A stretch of 24,439 nt of DNA from an uncultured Bacillota bacterium (GTDB taxonomy: Bacteria; Bacillota; Clostridia; Peptostreptococcales; Anaerovoracaceae). A program made the position numbers and the translations under genes. This document shows positions 1-8,283 of this stretch, piece after piece. The notes below the pieces were generated by a model. It had not been told where the DNA came from and did no database searches. It saw nothing but the letters and a program-made list of their open reading frames with translations. Location: contig CAUHLX010000003.1 in the NCBI GenBank assembly GCA_959606705.1, forward strand, positions 1-24,439, written 5' to 3'. Each line of letters opens with the position of its first letter. The stretch's first letter is position 1.

Positions 1-18
1 CGGGGGAATAGAGGAAAC

Positions 19-70
19 AAAGGTCCGCGGTCTCCGTCGATCAATGACGGAAGGCCGCGGACCTTTTTTA
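19..70. terminator. Hairpin terminator at the end of the nine-gene operon, probably bidirectional
   Basis: A 12-bp perfect stem (19-30 with 55-66, core AGGTCCGCGG/CCGCGGACCT) is extended inward by a second 6-bp stem (33-38 TCCGTC with 46-51 GACGGA) around a 7-nt loop. On the plus strand it runs into TTTTTT, so it is an intrinsic terminator for whatever reads in from the left. On the minus strand the tail is TTTGTTTCC, poorer but usable. It lies about 60 bp beyond the acyl-CoA dehydrogenase stop codon, so it most likely also ends the minus-strand operon. Confidence 0.85.
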
Positions 71-125
71 GATACGGACGCGGCAAATGGAGCGTCCGTA
101 AAGCTGAGGAGGCTGAAACAGGGCG

Positions 126-1268
126 TCACCGAAACAGCTGTCCGCTGATCACCAGGCGCTGAATCTCATTGGTGCCTTCATAGATCTGCGTGATTTTGGC
201 GTCCCGCATCATGCGTTCTACGTGATAGTCCTTCATGTAGCCGTTCCCGCCCAGCAGCTGCACGCACTCGGTGGTCACGTGCATGGCGGCGTTGGTGCAG
301 ACCAGCTTCGCTTTGGCCGCGGGCACGGTGTAGGGACGTCCGGCGTCCTTTTCCAGAGCCGCTTGGTACAGAAGGTATTTCGCTTGTTCGATTTCCAGGC
401 TCAGCTCGACCATCTTAAAGGCCAAGTATTGGTTCTTGTACAAAGGCTTGCCGAACTGCTCCCGTTCCATCAGATAGGTCCGGGCGATTTCAAAGGCGCC
501 TTCCGCGAGGCCCAAGCCCTGTGCCGCCACGCCGATCCGTCCCCCGTCAAGAGCTTTCATGGCGGTTTTAAATCCCTGTTCTTCCACGCCGCCTACCAGG
601 TTTTCTTCGGGAACGATCAGGTCCTCGAAGAACAGCTCGGAAACCTGCGCAGAGCGAATCCCCATCTTGTTTTCAAGCTTTCCCACCCGGAATCCGGGGA
701 AATTCTTTTCCACGATAAACGCGGAGAGACCCTTCTGGCCCTTTTCCGGGGCGGTCAGAGCGATGATCAGGAAAACGTCGGACAGCGGACCGTTGGTGAT
801 AAAGCATTTGGAACCGTTGATCACATAGTGGTCGCCTTTTTTGACCGCCTTGGTTACCACGCCGCCGGCGTCGGAACCGGCGCCGGGTTCGGTCAGGCCG
901 AAGGAGCCGAAGGAACGGCCGGAGATCACCTGCGGAATGTATTTCTTCTTCTGTTCCTCGGTAGCCATGTTGTAAATGCCGCCGGCGCACAGGGAGGTGG
1001 CCACGGAGAAGGAAATTCCCAGGGAAGCGTCTACCTTGGAGATTTCCTCCACCGCCAGGACGTAGCCCATGTATCCGCCTTCGGAGCCGCCGAACTCCTT
1101 CGAGAAAGGAAGCCCCAGCCAGCCTCTGCGGCCCAGCTCCCGGTAGGCTTCCACCGGGAAGGTACTGGTTTCATCTCTTTGGATTACGCCGGGAAGCAGT
1201 TCCTTTTCCGCAAATTCCTTCACGCTTTTTCGCAGCAGCTCCTGCGCTTCCGTCAGTTCAAAATTCAT
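126..1268 (-). CDS. Acyl-CoA dehydrogenase, butyryl-CoA dehydrogenase type
   Basis: FAD flavoprotein of 380 aa that oxidises a short acyl-CoA to the enoyl-CoA, or works in reverse in anaerobes, with electron-transfer flavoprotein (ETF) as partner. Family signatures are clear: GLTEPGAGSD near residues 124-133, QLLGGNGY at 337-344, and IYEGTNEIQR at 362-371 with catalytic-base candidate Glu364. Length matches the family. The start is the ATG at 1268, because AAAGGGG lies 10 nt upstream; an in-frame ATG seven codons earlier precedes that site and is not favoured. It is the last gene of the operon, 23 nt after the aldehyde dehydrogenase stop. No etfA/etfB is present here, so ETF must be encoded elsewhere. 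Substrate is not readable from sequence; a CaiA-like or FldI/AcdA-like enoyl-CoA reductase role is possible given the CoA-transferases in the same predicted regulon. Confidence 0.93.
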   Translation of the reverse strand: MNFELTEAQELLRKSVKEFAEKELLPGVIQRDETSTFPVEAYRELGRRGWLGLPFSKEFGGSEGGYMGYVLAVEEISKVDASLGISFSVATSLCAGGIYNMATEEQKKKYIPQVISGRSFGSFGLTEPGAGSDAGGVVTKAVKKGDHYVINGSKCFITNGPLSDVFLIIALTAPEKGQKGLSAFIVEKNFPGFRVGKLENKMGIRSAQVSELFFEDLIVPEENLVGGVEEQGFKTAMKALDGGRIGVAAQGLGLAEGAFEIARTYLMEREQFGKPLYKNQYLAFKMVELSLEIEQAKYLLYQAALEKDAGRPYTVPAAKAKLVCTNAAMHVTTECVQLLGGNGYMKDYHVERMMRDAKITQIYEGTNEIQRLVISGQLFR

Positions 1269-1291
1269 ATGATATGTTCCCCTTTCCAAAA

Positions 1292-2698
1292 CTAGATTAA
1301 AATGGATTTGATCTCGAGATATTCTTCAAACTGAGTTTGGCAGTATTCTCTGCCGATGCCCGACTGCTTGTATCCGCCGAAGGGAGCGCCCAGAGTCAAG
1401 GCGCCTTCGTTGATCCGAACACCGCCGGACTCGATCTTGCGGGCAAAGGCGATGGCGTGCTTCTCTTCGCCGAATACCGCGCCGGACAGACCGTAGGGGC
1501 TGTCATTGGCAATGGCCAGAGCCTCTTCCTCGGTATCGTAGGGAAGGATGCAGAGCACCGGCCCGAAAATTTCCTCCTGAGCGATCCGCATGGAATTGGT
1601 CACATCGCTGAACACCACCGGAGATACGTAATAGCCTCGTTCCGTTTCTTCCGGGATGCTGCCTACGATCATGCGGGCGCCTTCGGCCAGCCCCAGCTCA
1701 ATGTAGCTTTTCACCTTGCGGAAAGCGTTTTTATGGATCAGAGGGCCGACCACCGTCCGCGGGTCCGTGGGATCTCCCACCGTAAAGTCTTTGGAGCGCC
1801 GGATGATCTCCGCTTCCACCTCGGCCAGCCGGCTGCGGGGAACCAGCAGACGAGTGAGGGCGCTGCAGGTCTGACCCGTGTTCATGAAGCAGTCGGTAAG
1901 CGTTACCTCCGCCGCGGTGTCGATCCTTCCGTCACAAAGGAGGACCGCCGGAGACTTTCCGCCTAGCTCCAGAGTGATCTTCTTGATGTTGCCCAGGGCG
2001 AGACAGCCCACCTCCCGTCCGGCTTTGGTGGAACCGGTAAAAGAAATCATTTGAATCTCCGGATGAGCGGCCAGAACGTTGCCCACTTCCCCCCCTCTGC
2101 CGGTGACCAGATTGAAGACCCCGCAAGGGAATCCCGCGTGCTCGATGGCTTTGGCCACGAAGTAGGAAACCAGCGGCGTATACTGACTGGGCTTCAGGAT
2201 CACCACGTTGCCCGCGGCCAAGGCGGGAAAAATCTTGATGGTGATCTGATCGAGAGGATAATTCCAGGGCGTCATCCCGGCTACAATACCCACCGGTTCT
2301 CTGGCGATGATGGCTCCGGGAACGGTGGAATCGTATTCGAAGAATCGGGCCATTCGGGCAAAATAACGGGCCTCCTCCGGAGCGGGGGCACAGTGCCAGT
2401 CCTGGGCCATACTTACGGGAGCGCCCAGCTCCTTGGTGACCGTTTCCGAAATTTCCTCCAGGTGATCGTCCAGGTAATCGGCCACCTTCTCCAAGAGGAT
2501 GGCGCGTTCCTCCGCCGAATAGCTCCGCCAGACCTTCAGCGCCGCCTGAGCGGCTTTCACCGCCCGGTTGACATCCGTTTCGTCACCTGCCGGAACCTTG
2601 GCCAGAATTTCTCCGGTAGCCGGATTTTCCACTTCAATAAACCGGCCGCTGTGACCCTCGACCCATTTTCCGCCGAGGAATAGTTTGTATTCTCTCAT
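1292..2698 (-). CDS. NAD(P)+-dependent aldehyde dehydrogenase
   Basis: Aldehyde dehydrogenase superfamily protein of 468 aa, which oxidises an aldehyde to the carboxylate in the cytosol. The hallmarks are all present: PWNYP at 144-148 with oxyanion Asn146, KPSQYTP at 169-175, the GSTKAG cofactor loop at 222-227, general base Glu244 in LELGGK, and the catalytic Cys278 in GQTCSA. The start ATG (2698) has GGGAAGGGAG just upstream and overlaps the stop of the preceding dehydratase gene by 4 nt (ATGA), which indicates translational coupling. In context it would oxidise an aldehyde released by the aldolase of the same operon; that link is inference. General resemblance is to the succinate-semialdehyde/betaine-aldehyde group, but I cannot assign the substrate. 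Confidence 0.93.
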   Translation of the reverse strand: MREYKLFLGGKWVEGHSGRFIEVENPATGEILAKVPAGDETDVNRAVKAAQAALKVWRSYSAEERAILLEKVADYLDDHLEEISETVTKELGAPVSMAQDWHCAPAPEEARYFARMARFFEYDSTVPGAIIAREPVGIVAGMTPWNYPLDQITIKIFPALAAGNVVILKPSQYTPLVSYFVAKAIEHAGFPCGVFNLVTGRGGEVGNVLAAHPEIQMISFTGSTKAGREVGCLALGNIKKITLELGGKSPAVLLCDGRIDTAAEVTLTDCFMNTGQTCSALTRLLVPRSRLAEVEAEIIRRSKDFTVGDPTDPRTVVGPLIHKNAFRKVKSYIELGLAEGARMIVGSIPEETERGYYVSPVVFSDVTNSMRIAQEEIFGPVLCILPYDTEEEALAIANDSPYGLSGAVFGEEKHAIAFARKIESGGVRINEGALTLGAPFGGYKQSGIGREYCQTQFEEYLEIKSILI

Positions 2699-3684
2699 AA
2701 CGATCTCCCTTCCCGATATTCCAGCAAAAGCTGATCTCTGAGCGTCTCGTCCAGGTTTCCTCCGGAGATGACGATGGCGGCGTTTTTCGCGGCGATTCGG
2801 GAGGCTTCCTGTAGAACCGCGCCCACGGCGATGGCCGCGGAGGGCTCCGCCGTCACCTGCTCTTCCTCGATCAGGAGGGCGGTGGCCTTCCTGATATTGC
2901 TTTCCCGGACCTCTATGATGTCATCAATGCAGTCCCAGGCCATCCGATAGGCGATTTCACCGATTCCACCTACCAGGGCTTCACAAACGGAGGGCTCGAT
3001 GGGAAACTGCTCGTAATAGACACGATCCTTCATCGCCTGAATCATGGATGGCGAAGCCTCGGTTTCCACTCCGATCACCCGGATTCCCGGCTTGATCTTC
3101 TTTGCGGCCACGCTGATTCCGGTGAGGAGACCGCCGCCGCCGATGGGAACGATGATGGTGTCGATCTCCGGGTTCTGCTCCAAAATTTCCAAACCGATGG
3201 TGCCCTGTCCGGCGTAGACCAGATAATCCCGGTAACAGGGGTCCACGAAGACCATGGAGCTGTTCTTGATGAAATCCCCCGCGATGGCCTCCGTTTCATT
3301 GTTGGTGGCGCCCACCTGCACCACCTCCGCCCCGTAGGAACGAATTTTGTTGATTTTGATGGGCGGAGTGGTCTGGGAAACAAAGATTTTTACCTGCCGG
3401 ATTCCCAGCTGCTTGGCGGCGTAGCTTACGGAAATTCCATGGTTTCCGGAGGAAACCGCCACCACGCCTCGTTCTCGTTCTTCGTCGGAGAGGGACAGGA
3501 GCTTGTTGAACGCGCCCCGAACCTTAAAACTGCCCACCTCCTGTAGGTTTTCCAATTTTAAGAAATAGGAGGTGCCGTCTTGGCTGAGAAACGTGGATTT
3601 GCGCAGGGGGGTCACCGCGACCCGACCGCGCAGCCGTTCCCCGGCCGCCGCAATGTCCTCGTATTCCACTATCATTTTGGGCAT
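2695..3684 (-). CDS. Threonine dehydratase-like PLP lyase (fold type II), no ACT domain
   Basis: 329-aa serine/threonine-dehydratase-family enzyme. The PLP-binding lysine is Lys54 in GSFKVRGA; the substrate-carboxylate loop SSGNHG is at 78-83, and the PLP-phosphate loop GGGGL at 182-186. It has no C-terminal ACT regulatory domain, so it resembles catabolic (TdcB), hydroxyaspartate-dehydratase, serine-racemase or EutB-type members rather than biosynthetic IlvA. Such enzymes eliminate water from a beta-hydroxy amino acid and release an enamine/imine; the RidA gene heading this operon encodes the family that hydrolyses these products. The ATG at 3684 has GGAGGAAGG nine nt upstream. It overlaps the end of the creatininase-family gene by 13 nt and the start of the aldehyde dehydrogenase gene by 4 nt. 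Substrate unknown. Confidence 0.9.
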   Translation of the reverse strand: MPKMIVEYEDIAAAGERLRGRVAVTPLRKSTFLSQDGTSYFLKLENLQEVGSFKVRGAFNKLLSLSDEERERGVVAVSSGNHGISVSYAAKQLGIRQVKIFVSQTTPPIKINKIRSYGAEVVQVGATNNETEAIAGDFIKNSSMVFVDPCYRDYLVYAGQGTIGLEILEQNPEIDTIIVPIGGGGLLTGISVAAKKIKPGIRVIGVETEASPSMIQAMKDRVYYEQFPIEPSVCEALVGGIGEIAYRMAWDCIDDIIEVRESNIRKATALLIEEEQVTAEPSAAIAVGAVLQEASRIAAKNAAIVISGGNLDETLRDQLLLEYREGRSL

Positions 3685-4469
3685 GAGTGTGATCCTTCCT
3701 CCTTCATTTTTAAGATTACTTTTACCAGGTTCTCTACCAAATAGTCGTGATAACGCAGGCCCTTTTCCGCGGAGGACTTTGAAGGCTCGCCGCTGCAGCC
3801 GCCGGTGAGGGGAGCCTGTTTTCTCAGGCTGTCTGCCGTACCGATGACATACGTGAGCATGTCCCGGTCCTCGAAGGAACCGTCGTCCTCAAATTCACCG
3901 CCGGCCTCGATGGGATTGTCCACGGCTCGGTCCAAACGGACCAGCTCGCCGTATTGCGCCATCATGTGAGAGGTCTCAATTTCCTCGGCATGTCCGGCCA
4001 GACCAAAACCCAGCTCCTTGACGATTCCCCGGGACATGAACGCCGGGTCGAATATCTGAAGCTTGACGCCCAGCTCCCGTTTGGCTCGCTCCCCCAGCAG
4101 CTGCATCCAGGGAAGGTTGCACCACCGGTGGCCGTTGACCAGAATGAAGCGGTCAAAGCCGTGGACGTGAAGGGATGAAATGACATCGAAGGTGTATTCG
4201 ATCAGAATTTCCGGACGAATGGTAACGGTGCCGGGAAGCGCCATGTGATGGGGGCTGAAGCCGAACCACATGGTAGGTGTCGTGTAAACACCCGCCCGTT
4301 TCGCCGCCTGCTGACAGAGACATTCCGCCACATATGAATCCGTGCCGATGGGCAGATGAAAGCCGTGCTGCTCCAGGCTGCCGATGGGCAGCAGGATGAC
4401 CCCTCCCGATTCCCGGATTCCGGCCTCCACATCCTGCCAGGTATTGTTCTGTATGATGCTGTTAACCAT
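3672..4469 (-). CDS. Creatininase-family metal-dependent amidohydrolase
   Basis: 265-aa protein of the creatininase/MftE fold. Metal-ligand candidates lie in the expected order: IGSLEQHGFHLPIGTD at 29-44 (Glu33, His35, Asp44), NGHRWCN at 112-118, and GHAEEIETS at 159-167. Family members cleave cyclic or linear C-N amide bonds (creatinine, formamidopyrimidines, mycofactocin precursor). The usual NGHGGN loop is altered here to NGHRWCN, which may mark a divergent substrate. The start ATG (4469) has AAAGGAAG about 6 nt upstream. It follows the TRAP permease gene by about 50 nt and overlaps the PLP lyase gene by 13 nt. In context it would release an amino acid from an imported lactam or amide; that role is inferred. 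Confidence 0.87.
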   Translation of the reverse strand: MVNSIIQNNTWQDVEAGIRESGGVILLPIGSLEQHGFHLPIGTDSYVAECLCQQAAKRAGVYTTPTMWFGFSPHHMALPGTVTIRPEILIEYTFDVISSLHVHGFDRFILVNGHRWCNLPWMQLLGERAKRELGVKLQIFDPAFMSRGIVKELGFGLAGHAEEIETSHMMAQYGELVRLDRAVDNPIEAGGEFEDDGSFEDRDMLTYVIGTADSLRKQAPLTGGCSGEPSKSSAEKGLRYHDYLVENLVKVILKMKEEGSHSCPK

Positions 4470-4519
4470 GGAATTCTTCCTTTCTATCCCGGAATCTCAT
4501 CCGAGATCACTCTGGCCGC

Positions 4520-5800
4520 CTACTTGTGCATGAACTGCAGCAGGAAGGTGGACACATCGGGGAAATAGCTGACGATGGCCAGTACCACCAGCAGCGACCC
4601 GATGAGGGGCAAGGTGGTTTTCATCATTTTTTCCAGTTTGATATCCGCCACGCAAGCGCCGATAAACAGATTGGCTCCGTAGGGAGGCGTCACCAGGCCG
4701 ATGGAGAGATTCAAAACCATGACCACGCCGAACTGCACGGGGGTCAGACCGATACTCACGGCGATCGGCAGAAGGATCGGCGACATGATGATCGAGGCCG
4801 GAACCGAATCCAGAATACAGCCGATCAGCAGAAGAATCACGTTGATCAGGAGCATGAGGAGGATCGGATTATCGGTCACACCGGTAAGAAAGTCCGAAAT
4901 TTTCGCCGGGACCTGAGCCAGAGCCAGATATTTGGCAAAGGCGGTGGCGATTCCCAGCAGGAACATGGACATTCCGTTGAGGATCATAGCGTCGACCAAA
5001 GCGTCGTAAAGGCCCTTCCAGGTCAGCTCCTTGTGAATGAAGAAGCCGATGAAAATGGCGTAAACCACGGCGATGACCGCGGATTCCGTCGGAGTGAAAA
5101 GGCCGGAATAAATTCCGCCCAGGATGATCACCGGGGCGGCGATGGACCATTTGGCATCCCAGACGGAGGCCAGCAGCTCTTTGCGGCTGACCCGCTGTCC
5201 GCCGCCGTAACCGTATTTCTTAGAAATAAAGTAACTGGCGATGATGAGAGCCACCGCCATGAGGATACCGGGAACGATACCGGCGATAAACAGCTCGCCG
5301 ATGGAGGTGTTGGTCACCACGCCGTAGATCACGAAGCCCACGCTGGGGGGAATGACCATGCCGATGGCCCCGGCAACGGAAGCGATGCTGGCACAGAAGC
5401 CTTCCCCATAGCCGTTTTTCTTCATTTCGGGAATCATGACTCCGCCGATGGCGGAAGTGGTGGCACAGCCGGAGCCGGAAATGGCGCCGAAGAACATACA
5501 GGTGATGGTGGTCACCGCCGCCAGGCCTCCGGGAAGGTGCCCGATGGCGTTCTGCGCCACCTTTACCAGACGTTTGGCCACGCCGCCGGTTCCCATGATG
5601 GTGCCGGCCAGAATGAAGAAGGGGATGGCCATCATGGGGAAGGAATCCAGTCCCGTGGTACAGGCCTGAGCCACCACGATCAGCGGAACATCGGTGAACA
5701 GAATAAAGGTCAGCGACGTGGCAATGGCGATGGCAAAGCCGATCGGGACACTCAAGGTAATGCATAGAAAGAGCACTCCGAATAAAAAGATCACATCCAT
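4520..5800 (-). CDS. dctM: TRAP transporter large permease subunit DctM
   Basis: 426-aa integral membrane protein, the ion-coupled translocation subunit of a tripartite ATP-independent periplasmic (TRAP) transporter. It is almost entirely hydrophobic segments and carries the DctM signatures PFFILAGTIM and FGAISGSG followed by an AIGG..IPEM segment; IPPS occurs in the middle and a second TPPYG motif near the C-terminus. The start is the ATG at 5800, preceded by AGGAGG, and it shares one base with the DctQ stop (TAATG). Reading further upstream in this frame only gives a low-complexity shadow of dctQ. TRAP systems take up carboxylates, including N-containing ones, using a Na+ gradient. Confidence 0.95.
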   Translation of the reverse strand: MDVIFLFGVLFLCITLSVPIGFAIAIATSLTFILFTDVPLIVVAQACTTGLDSFPMMAIPFFILAGTIMGTGGVAKRLVKVAQNAIGHLPGGLAAVTTITCMFFGAISGSGCATTSAIGGVMIPEMKKNGYGEGFCASIASVAGAIGMVIPPSVGFVIYGVVTNTSIGELFIAGIVPGILMAVALIIASYFISKKYGYGGGQRVSRKELLASVWDAKWSIAAPVIILGGIYSGLFTPTESAVIAVVYAIFIGFFIHKELTWKGLYDALVDAMILNGMSMFLLGIATAFAKYLALAQVPAKISDFLTGVTDNPILLMLLINVILLLIGCILDSVPASIIMSPILLPIAVSIGLTPVQFGVVMVLNLSIGLVTPPYGANLFIGACVADIKLEKMMKTTLPLIGSLLVVLAIVSYFPDVSTFLLQFMHK

Positions 5801-6288
5801 TAGAGAGCGACCTCCTTTCCTCTGAGAAGATCCACCGCCCGCAGGACCAGGCGCAGACCGTAGACCGCGCAGGACAGCGGCATGGCGGTGTACACGATCC
5901 ACATGGGGATCTTCATGGCACTGGAGGTGGTGTTGGCGGCCATCAGGAAAAGAATCATCTGAATCCCGTAGTAAATCAGGAAGACCACGATGGCCAGTGT
6001 GAGAACCATCTGAAAGAGATCCAGCCACTTTCTGCCCCTTTCGGGAAGGGCGTTCCAAAGCACCTCGATGCGAATGTGTTTGTTTTCCCTCTGCGCGAAG
6101 CTGACGCCCACCCAGCACTGCCAAATGAACAGGTAGCGGGCCAGCTCCTCACTCCAGGGAAGAGAGTTGTTTAGAAAAGCACGCATGCAGATCTGCATGA
6201 AAATCAGAACAACACTGAGGAGAAAACTATAGACCAGAAATTTTTCTTCCACCGTGTTGATCAAGACCATTAAACTCTTTTTTTTCAT
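5800..6288 (-). CDS. dctQ: TRAP transporter small permease subunit DctQ
   Basis: 162-aa protein with four predicted membrane segments, typical of DctQ. The characteristic stretch LPWSEELARYLFIWQCWVG follows the second segment. DctQ binds DctM and helps dock the substrate-loaded DctP. The start ATG (6288) is preceded by GAGGTG. It overlaps dctM by one base and is separated from dctP by 68 nt that contain a GC-rich hairpin. The order dctP-dctQ-dctM is the classical one. Confidence 0.92.
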   Translation of the reverse strand: MKKKSLMVLINTVEEKFLVYSFLLSVVLIFMQICMRAFLNNSLPWSEELARYLFIWQCWVGVSFAQRENKHIRIEVLWNALPERGRKWLDLFQMVLTLAIVVFLIYYGIQMILFLMAANTTSSAMKIPMWIVYTAMPLSCAVYGLRLVLRAVDLLRGKEVAL

Positions 6289-6318
6289 AGGGGCACCTCA
6301 CCGCTTTATGGTCAAATA

Positions 6319-6344
6319 CGGCGGCGGGAAACGTCTCGCCGCCG
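6319..6344 (-). other. GC-only hairpin between dctP and dctQ
   Basis: CGGCGGCG (6319-6326) and CGCCGCCG (6337-6344) form a perfect 8-bp all-GC stem with a 10-nt loop in the 68-nt gap. There is no U-run after it on the minus strand (GTATTTGACC), so it is not a standard terminator. A stem-loop after a binding-protein gene can stabilise the upstream mRNA or attenuate read-through, giving more DctP than permease; that function is inference here. Confidence 0.6.
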
Positions 6345-6356
6345 TGACCCTCAAGG

Positions 6357-7379
6357 TTATTTAGAGTAGGAAAGAGCCAGGTCGAACACCTCGTCTCCTA
6401 CGACTTCTCTGAAATGATCGTGGACCGAGGTGACTTTTTCCGAGAATTTCGCTCTCTGTTCATCGGTCAGATCCGTAAACTGGATTCCCTCGTCGATCAT
6501 GTTTTGAATGTACATCTGCTCGTCCTCCACCGAGCGAGCGCGCTGTTTCTGGATCTCCTGATCGAAGGCTTCCTGAATCACCGTTTGAACGTCTTCCGGA
6601 AGGCTTTCGAAATAGGACTTTTTCACCAGCAGCAGACCGTTGCCCTGCACGTGGTTCAAATTGGTGTAATATTTCTGGACCTCGTGGAACTTGGCCGTGT
6701 AGGTCAGCTCGGGGGAATTGTCCTGTGCTTCGATGGTTCCCTGCTGCAGGCCGGTGTAAATTTCGTTCCAGCTCATGGCGGTGGGATTGGCGCCCAAGGC
6801 TTTGAACGTATCGATGTACATGGGAACCTCCATGACTCGGACCTTCATTCCGGTCATATCCGCCGGGGAGCTTACCGGACGGACATTGTTGGACAAACCC
6901 TTCCAGCCGTAGGTCAGAATACCCAGGCAGAGAAAATCTTCTTCGGCCAGCCAGTCGTTGTAGATCTCGCCCAGTTCACCGTCGTAGGCGTTGCAGATGG
7001 CTTCGAAATCTTTGTAGAGGAAGGGGATTTCAAAAATCGAGAATTTCTCTCCATAGGTGCTCAGCACGGAGCTGCCCATGTTGCTCATCTGAACCGTGCC
7101 CAGCTGAATCCCTTCCAGCACCTCGCGGTCGCTGCCCATAATTCCGTTGGGATAAAGTTGAATATCGACTTTGCCATCGGTTTTTTCTTCCACATACTTC
7201 TCCACATCCTGGAGCATTTGATTGGACGGAGCGTCGTCGCTGTCCTGGTGAGCGATTTTAAACACGATTTTTTCGCCGCTGTCGCCGCCGTCGGCTGTTT
7301 TGCCGTCACCGCCTCCTCCACAGGCCGCGAATGAGAATACCATTGTCAAGGTCAATAAAACTGCCAGTAACTTTTTCAT
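6357..7379 (-). CDS. dctP: TRAP transporter solute-binding lipoprotein DctP
   Basis: 340-aa extracytoplasmic binding protein. A signal peptide of about 19 residues ends in the lipobox FAAC with lipidated Cys20, as expected in a Gram-positive cell, followed by a Gly/Asp-rich linker. The DctP fold is clear: the conserved carboxylate-binding arginine is Arg181 in MKVRVMEVP, followed by ALGANPTAMSWNEIYTGLQQG (194-214) and a QDN motif. This indicates a ligand with a carboxylate group. The start is the ATG at 7379 with AAGGAGGA seven nt upstream; an earlier in-frame start lies before this site and would spoil the signal peptide. It begins 19 nt after the aldolase gene. Confidence 0.95.
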   Translation of the reverse strand: MKKLLAVLLTLTMVFSFAACGGGGDGKTADGGDSGEKIVFKIAHQDSDDAPSNQMLQDVEKYVEEKTDGKVDIQLYPNGIMGSDREVLEGIQLGTVQMSNMGSSVLSTYGEKFSIFEIPFLYKDFEAICNAYDGELGEIYNDWLAEEDFLCLGILTYGWKGLSNNVRPVSSPADMTGMKVRVMEVPMYIDTFKALGANPTAMSWNEIYTGLQQGTIEAQDNSPELTYTAKFHEVQKYYTNLNHVQGNGLLLVKKSYFESLPEDVQTVIQEAFDQEIQKQRARSVEDEQMYIQNMIDEGIQFTDLTDEQRAKFSEKVTSVHDHFREVVGDEVFDLALSYSK

Positions 7380-7398
7380 GGATGATTCCTCCTTATTC

Positions 7399-8283
7399 TT
7401 AGAGCACACCAAGTGATTTCAAACAGATTTCCAACTGGCGAACCAGCTCCGCGGACACTGGCGGAACCGGCTTCCTGGGAATGCCGCCCGGCAGTCCCAT
7501 CAATGAAAGCGCCGCTTTTATCGGACCCGGATAGGGCTCCTTTTCCAAGAGAACGATCAGCGGCATGATCCCGGCGGCGATTTCCCGAGCCTCCTCCAAA
7601 TGGCCGCCGGCCACGTGATCGTAAAGCCGTCGGATCGTTTGGGGGATCAAATTGTGTACGACGCCCATACAGGCGTCCGCTCCGGAGGCCAGAGCCGCCA
7701 GCATCAGACTATCGTAGCCGGAGGCCACGAAAAAGGGCTTGTCCTGTCGGGAGAGAGCGATGACCTTCGCAGTGTGATCCATATCCTCGGTATTCTTTAC
7801 TCCTACGATGTGGTCCGTCTGGCAGAGCTCGGACAGCTGCTCCGGCTCCAGCAGAACTCCGGTGGCCCCCGGGTAGTGATAGATCATCACCGGAAGCTCC
7901 GCGGATTGAGCGACTTCCCGATAGTATTGAAAAATCGCCTCTTTCGTATAGGACATGTAATAGGGGGTGATCACCAGGTTGAGGTCCGCTCCTGCTTTGG
8001 CTGCGGCTTCGCAGAGTGCCAGCGTGTCTCGCTGACAGGCACAGCCGGTCCCGGCGGCCAGAAACAATTTGCCCTCCGCGGCCTCGCAGCAGACCCGGAT
8101 CAGCTCCCGCCGTTCTTCAAGGGAGAGAAGCGGAGCCTCTCCGGTGCTTCCTCCGATGATCACACCGTGAAGTCCTTCCGCTGCTAAATGACGGGTCAGA
8201 AGCGCCGCGCCGTCAAAATCCACATCTCCGTTTGGTAGAAAGGGAGTGGGCATGGCGGCAAACATTCCCTTAAATTCTTTCAT
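7399..8283 (-). CDS. DHDPS/N-acetylneuraminate-lyase family class I aldolase
   Basis: 294-aa (beta/alpha)8 enzyme forming a Schiff base between a lysine and a 2-oxo acid. Schiff-base Lys163 lies in VGVKNT, catalytic Tyr135 in MIYHYPGATG, and the carboxylate-binding loop is GGSTGE at 44-49. The loop is GSTGE as in sialic acid lyase rather than the GTTGE of housekeeping DapA, and IYHYPG replaces the common IYNxP, so it is probably a catabolic paralogue. Likely chemistry is retro-aldol cleavage of a 4-hydroxy-2-oxo acid to pyruvate plus an aldehyde, or dehydration of a sugar acid. The ATG lies inside the 3' end of the ridA-like gene (14-nt overlap) with only a weak binding site, which points to translational coupling. 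Lysine biosynthesis genes are not nearby. Confidence 0.9.
   Translation of the reverse strand: MKEFKGMFAAMPTPFLPNGDVDFDGAALLTRHLAAEGLHGVIIGGSTGEAPLLSLEERRELIRVCCEAAEGKLFLAAGTGCACQRDTLALCEAAAKAGADLNLVITPYYMSYTKEAIFQYYREVAQSAELPVMIYHYPGATGVLLEPEQLSELCQTDHIVGVKNTEDMDHTAKVIALSRQDKPFFVASGYDSLMLAALASGADACMGVVHNLIPQTIRRLYDHVAGGHLEEAREIAAGIMPLIVLLEKEPYPGPIKAALSLMGLPGGIPRKPVPPVSAELVRQLEICLKSLGVL

Noticed and set aside
222..1295. Long plus-strand reading frame opposite the acyl-CoA dehydrogenase gene
   Set aside because: Antisense shadow caused by GC-rich third positions; no recognisable domain and the minus-strand gene is unambiguous.
4526..5767. 413-codon plus-strand frame opposite dctM
   Set aside because: Composition is dominated by His, Gly, Asp and Gln, typical of the antisense of a membrane protein gene; no family match recognised.
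5801..6124. Upstream extension of the dctM frame
   Set aside because: It overlaps dctQ in another frame, looks like low-complexity noise, and the ATG at 5800 has an AGGAGG site and a TAATG junction.
6357..8283. Sialic acid uptake and catabolism (TRAP plus NanA-like lyase)
   Set aside because: No ManNAc epimerase, ManNAc kinase or GlcNAc-6-P deacetylase, while a PLP lyase, amidohydrolase and acyl-CoA dehydrogenase are present.
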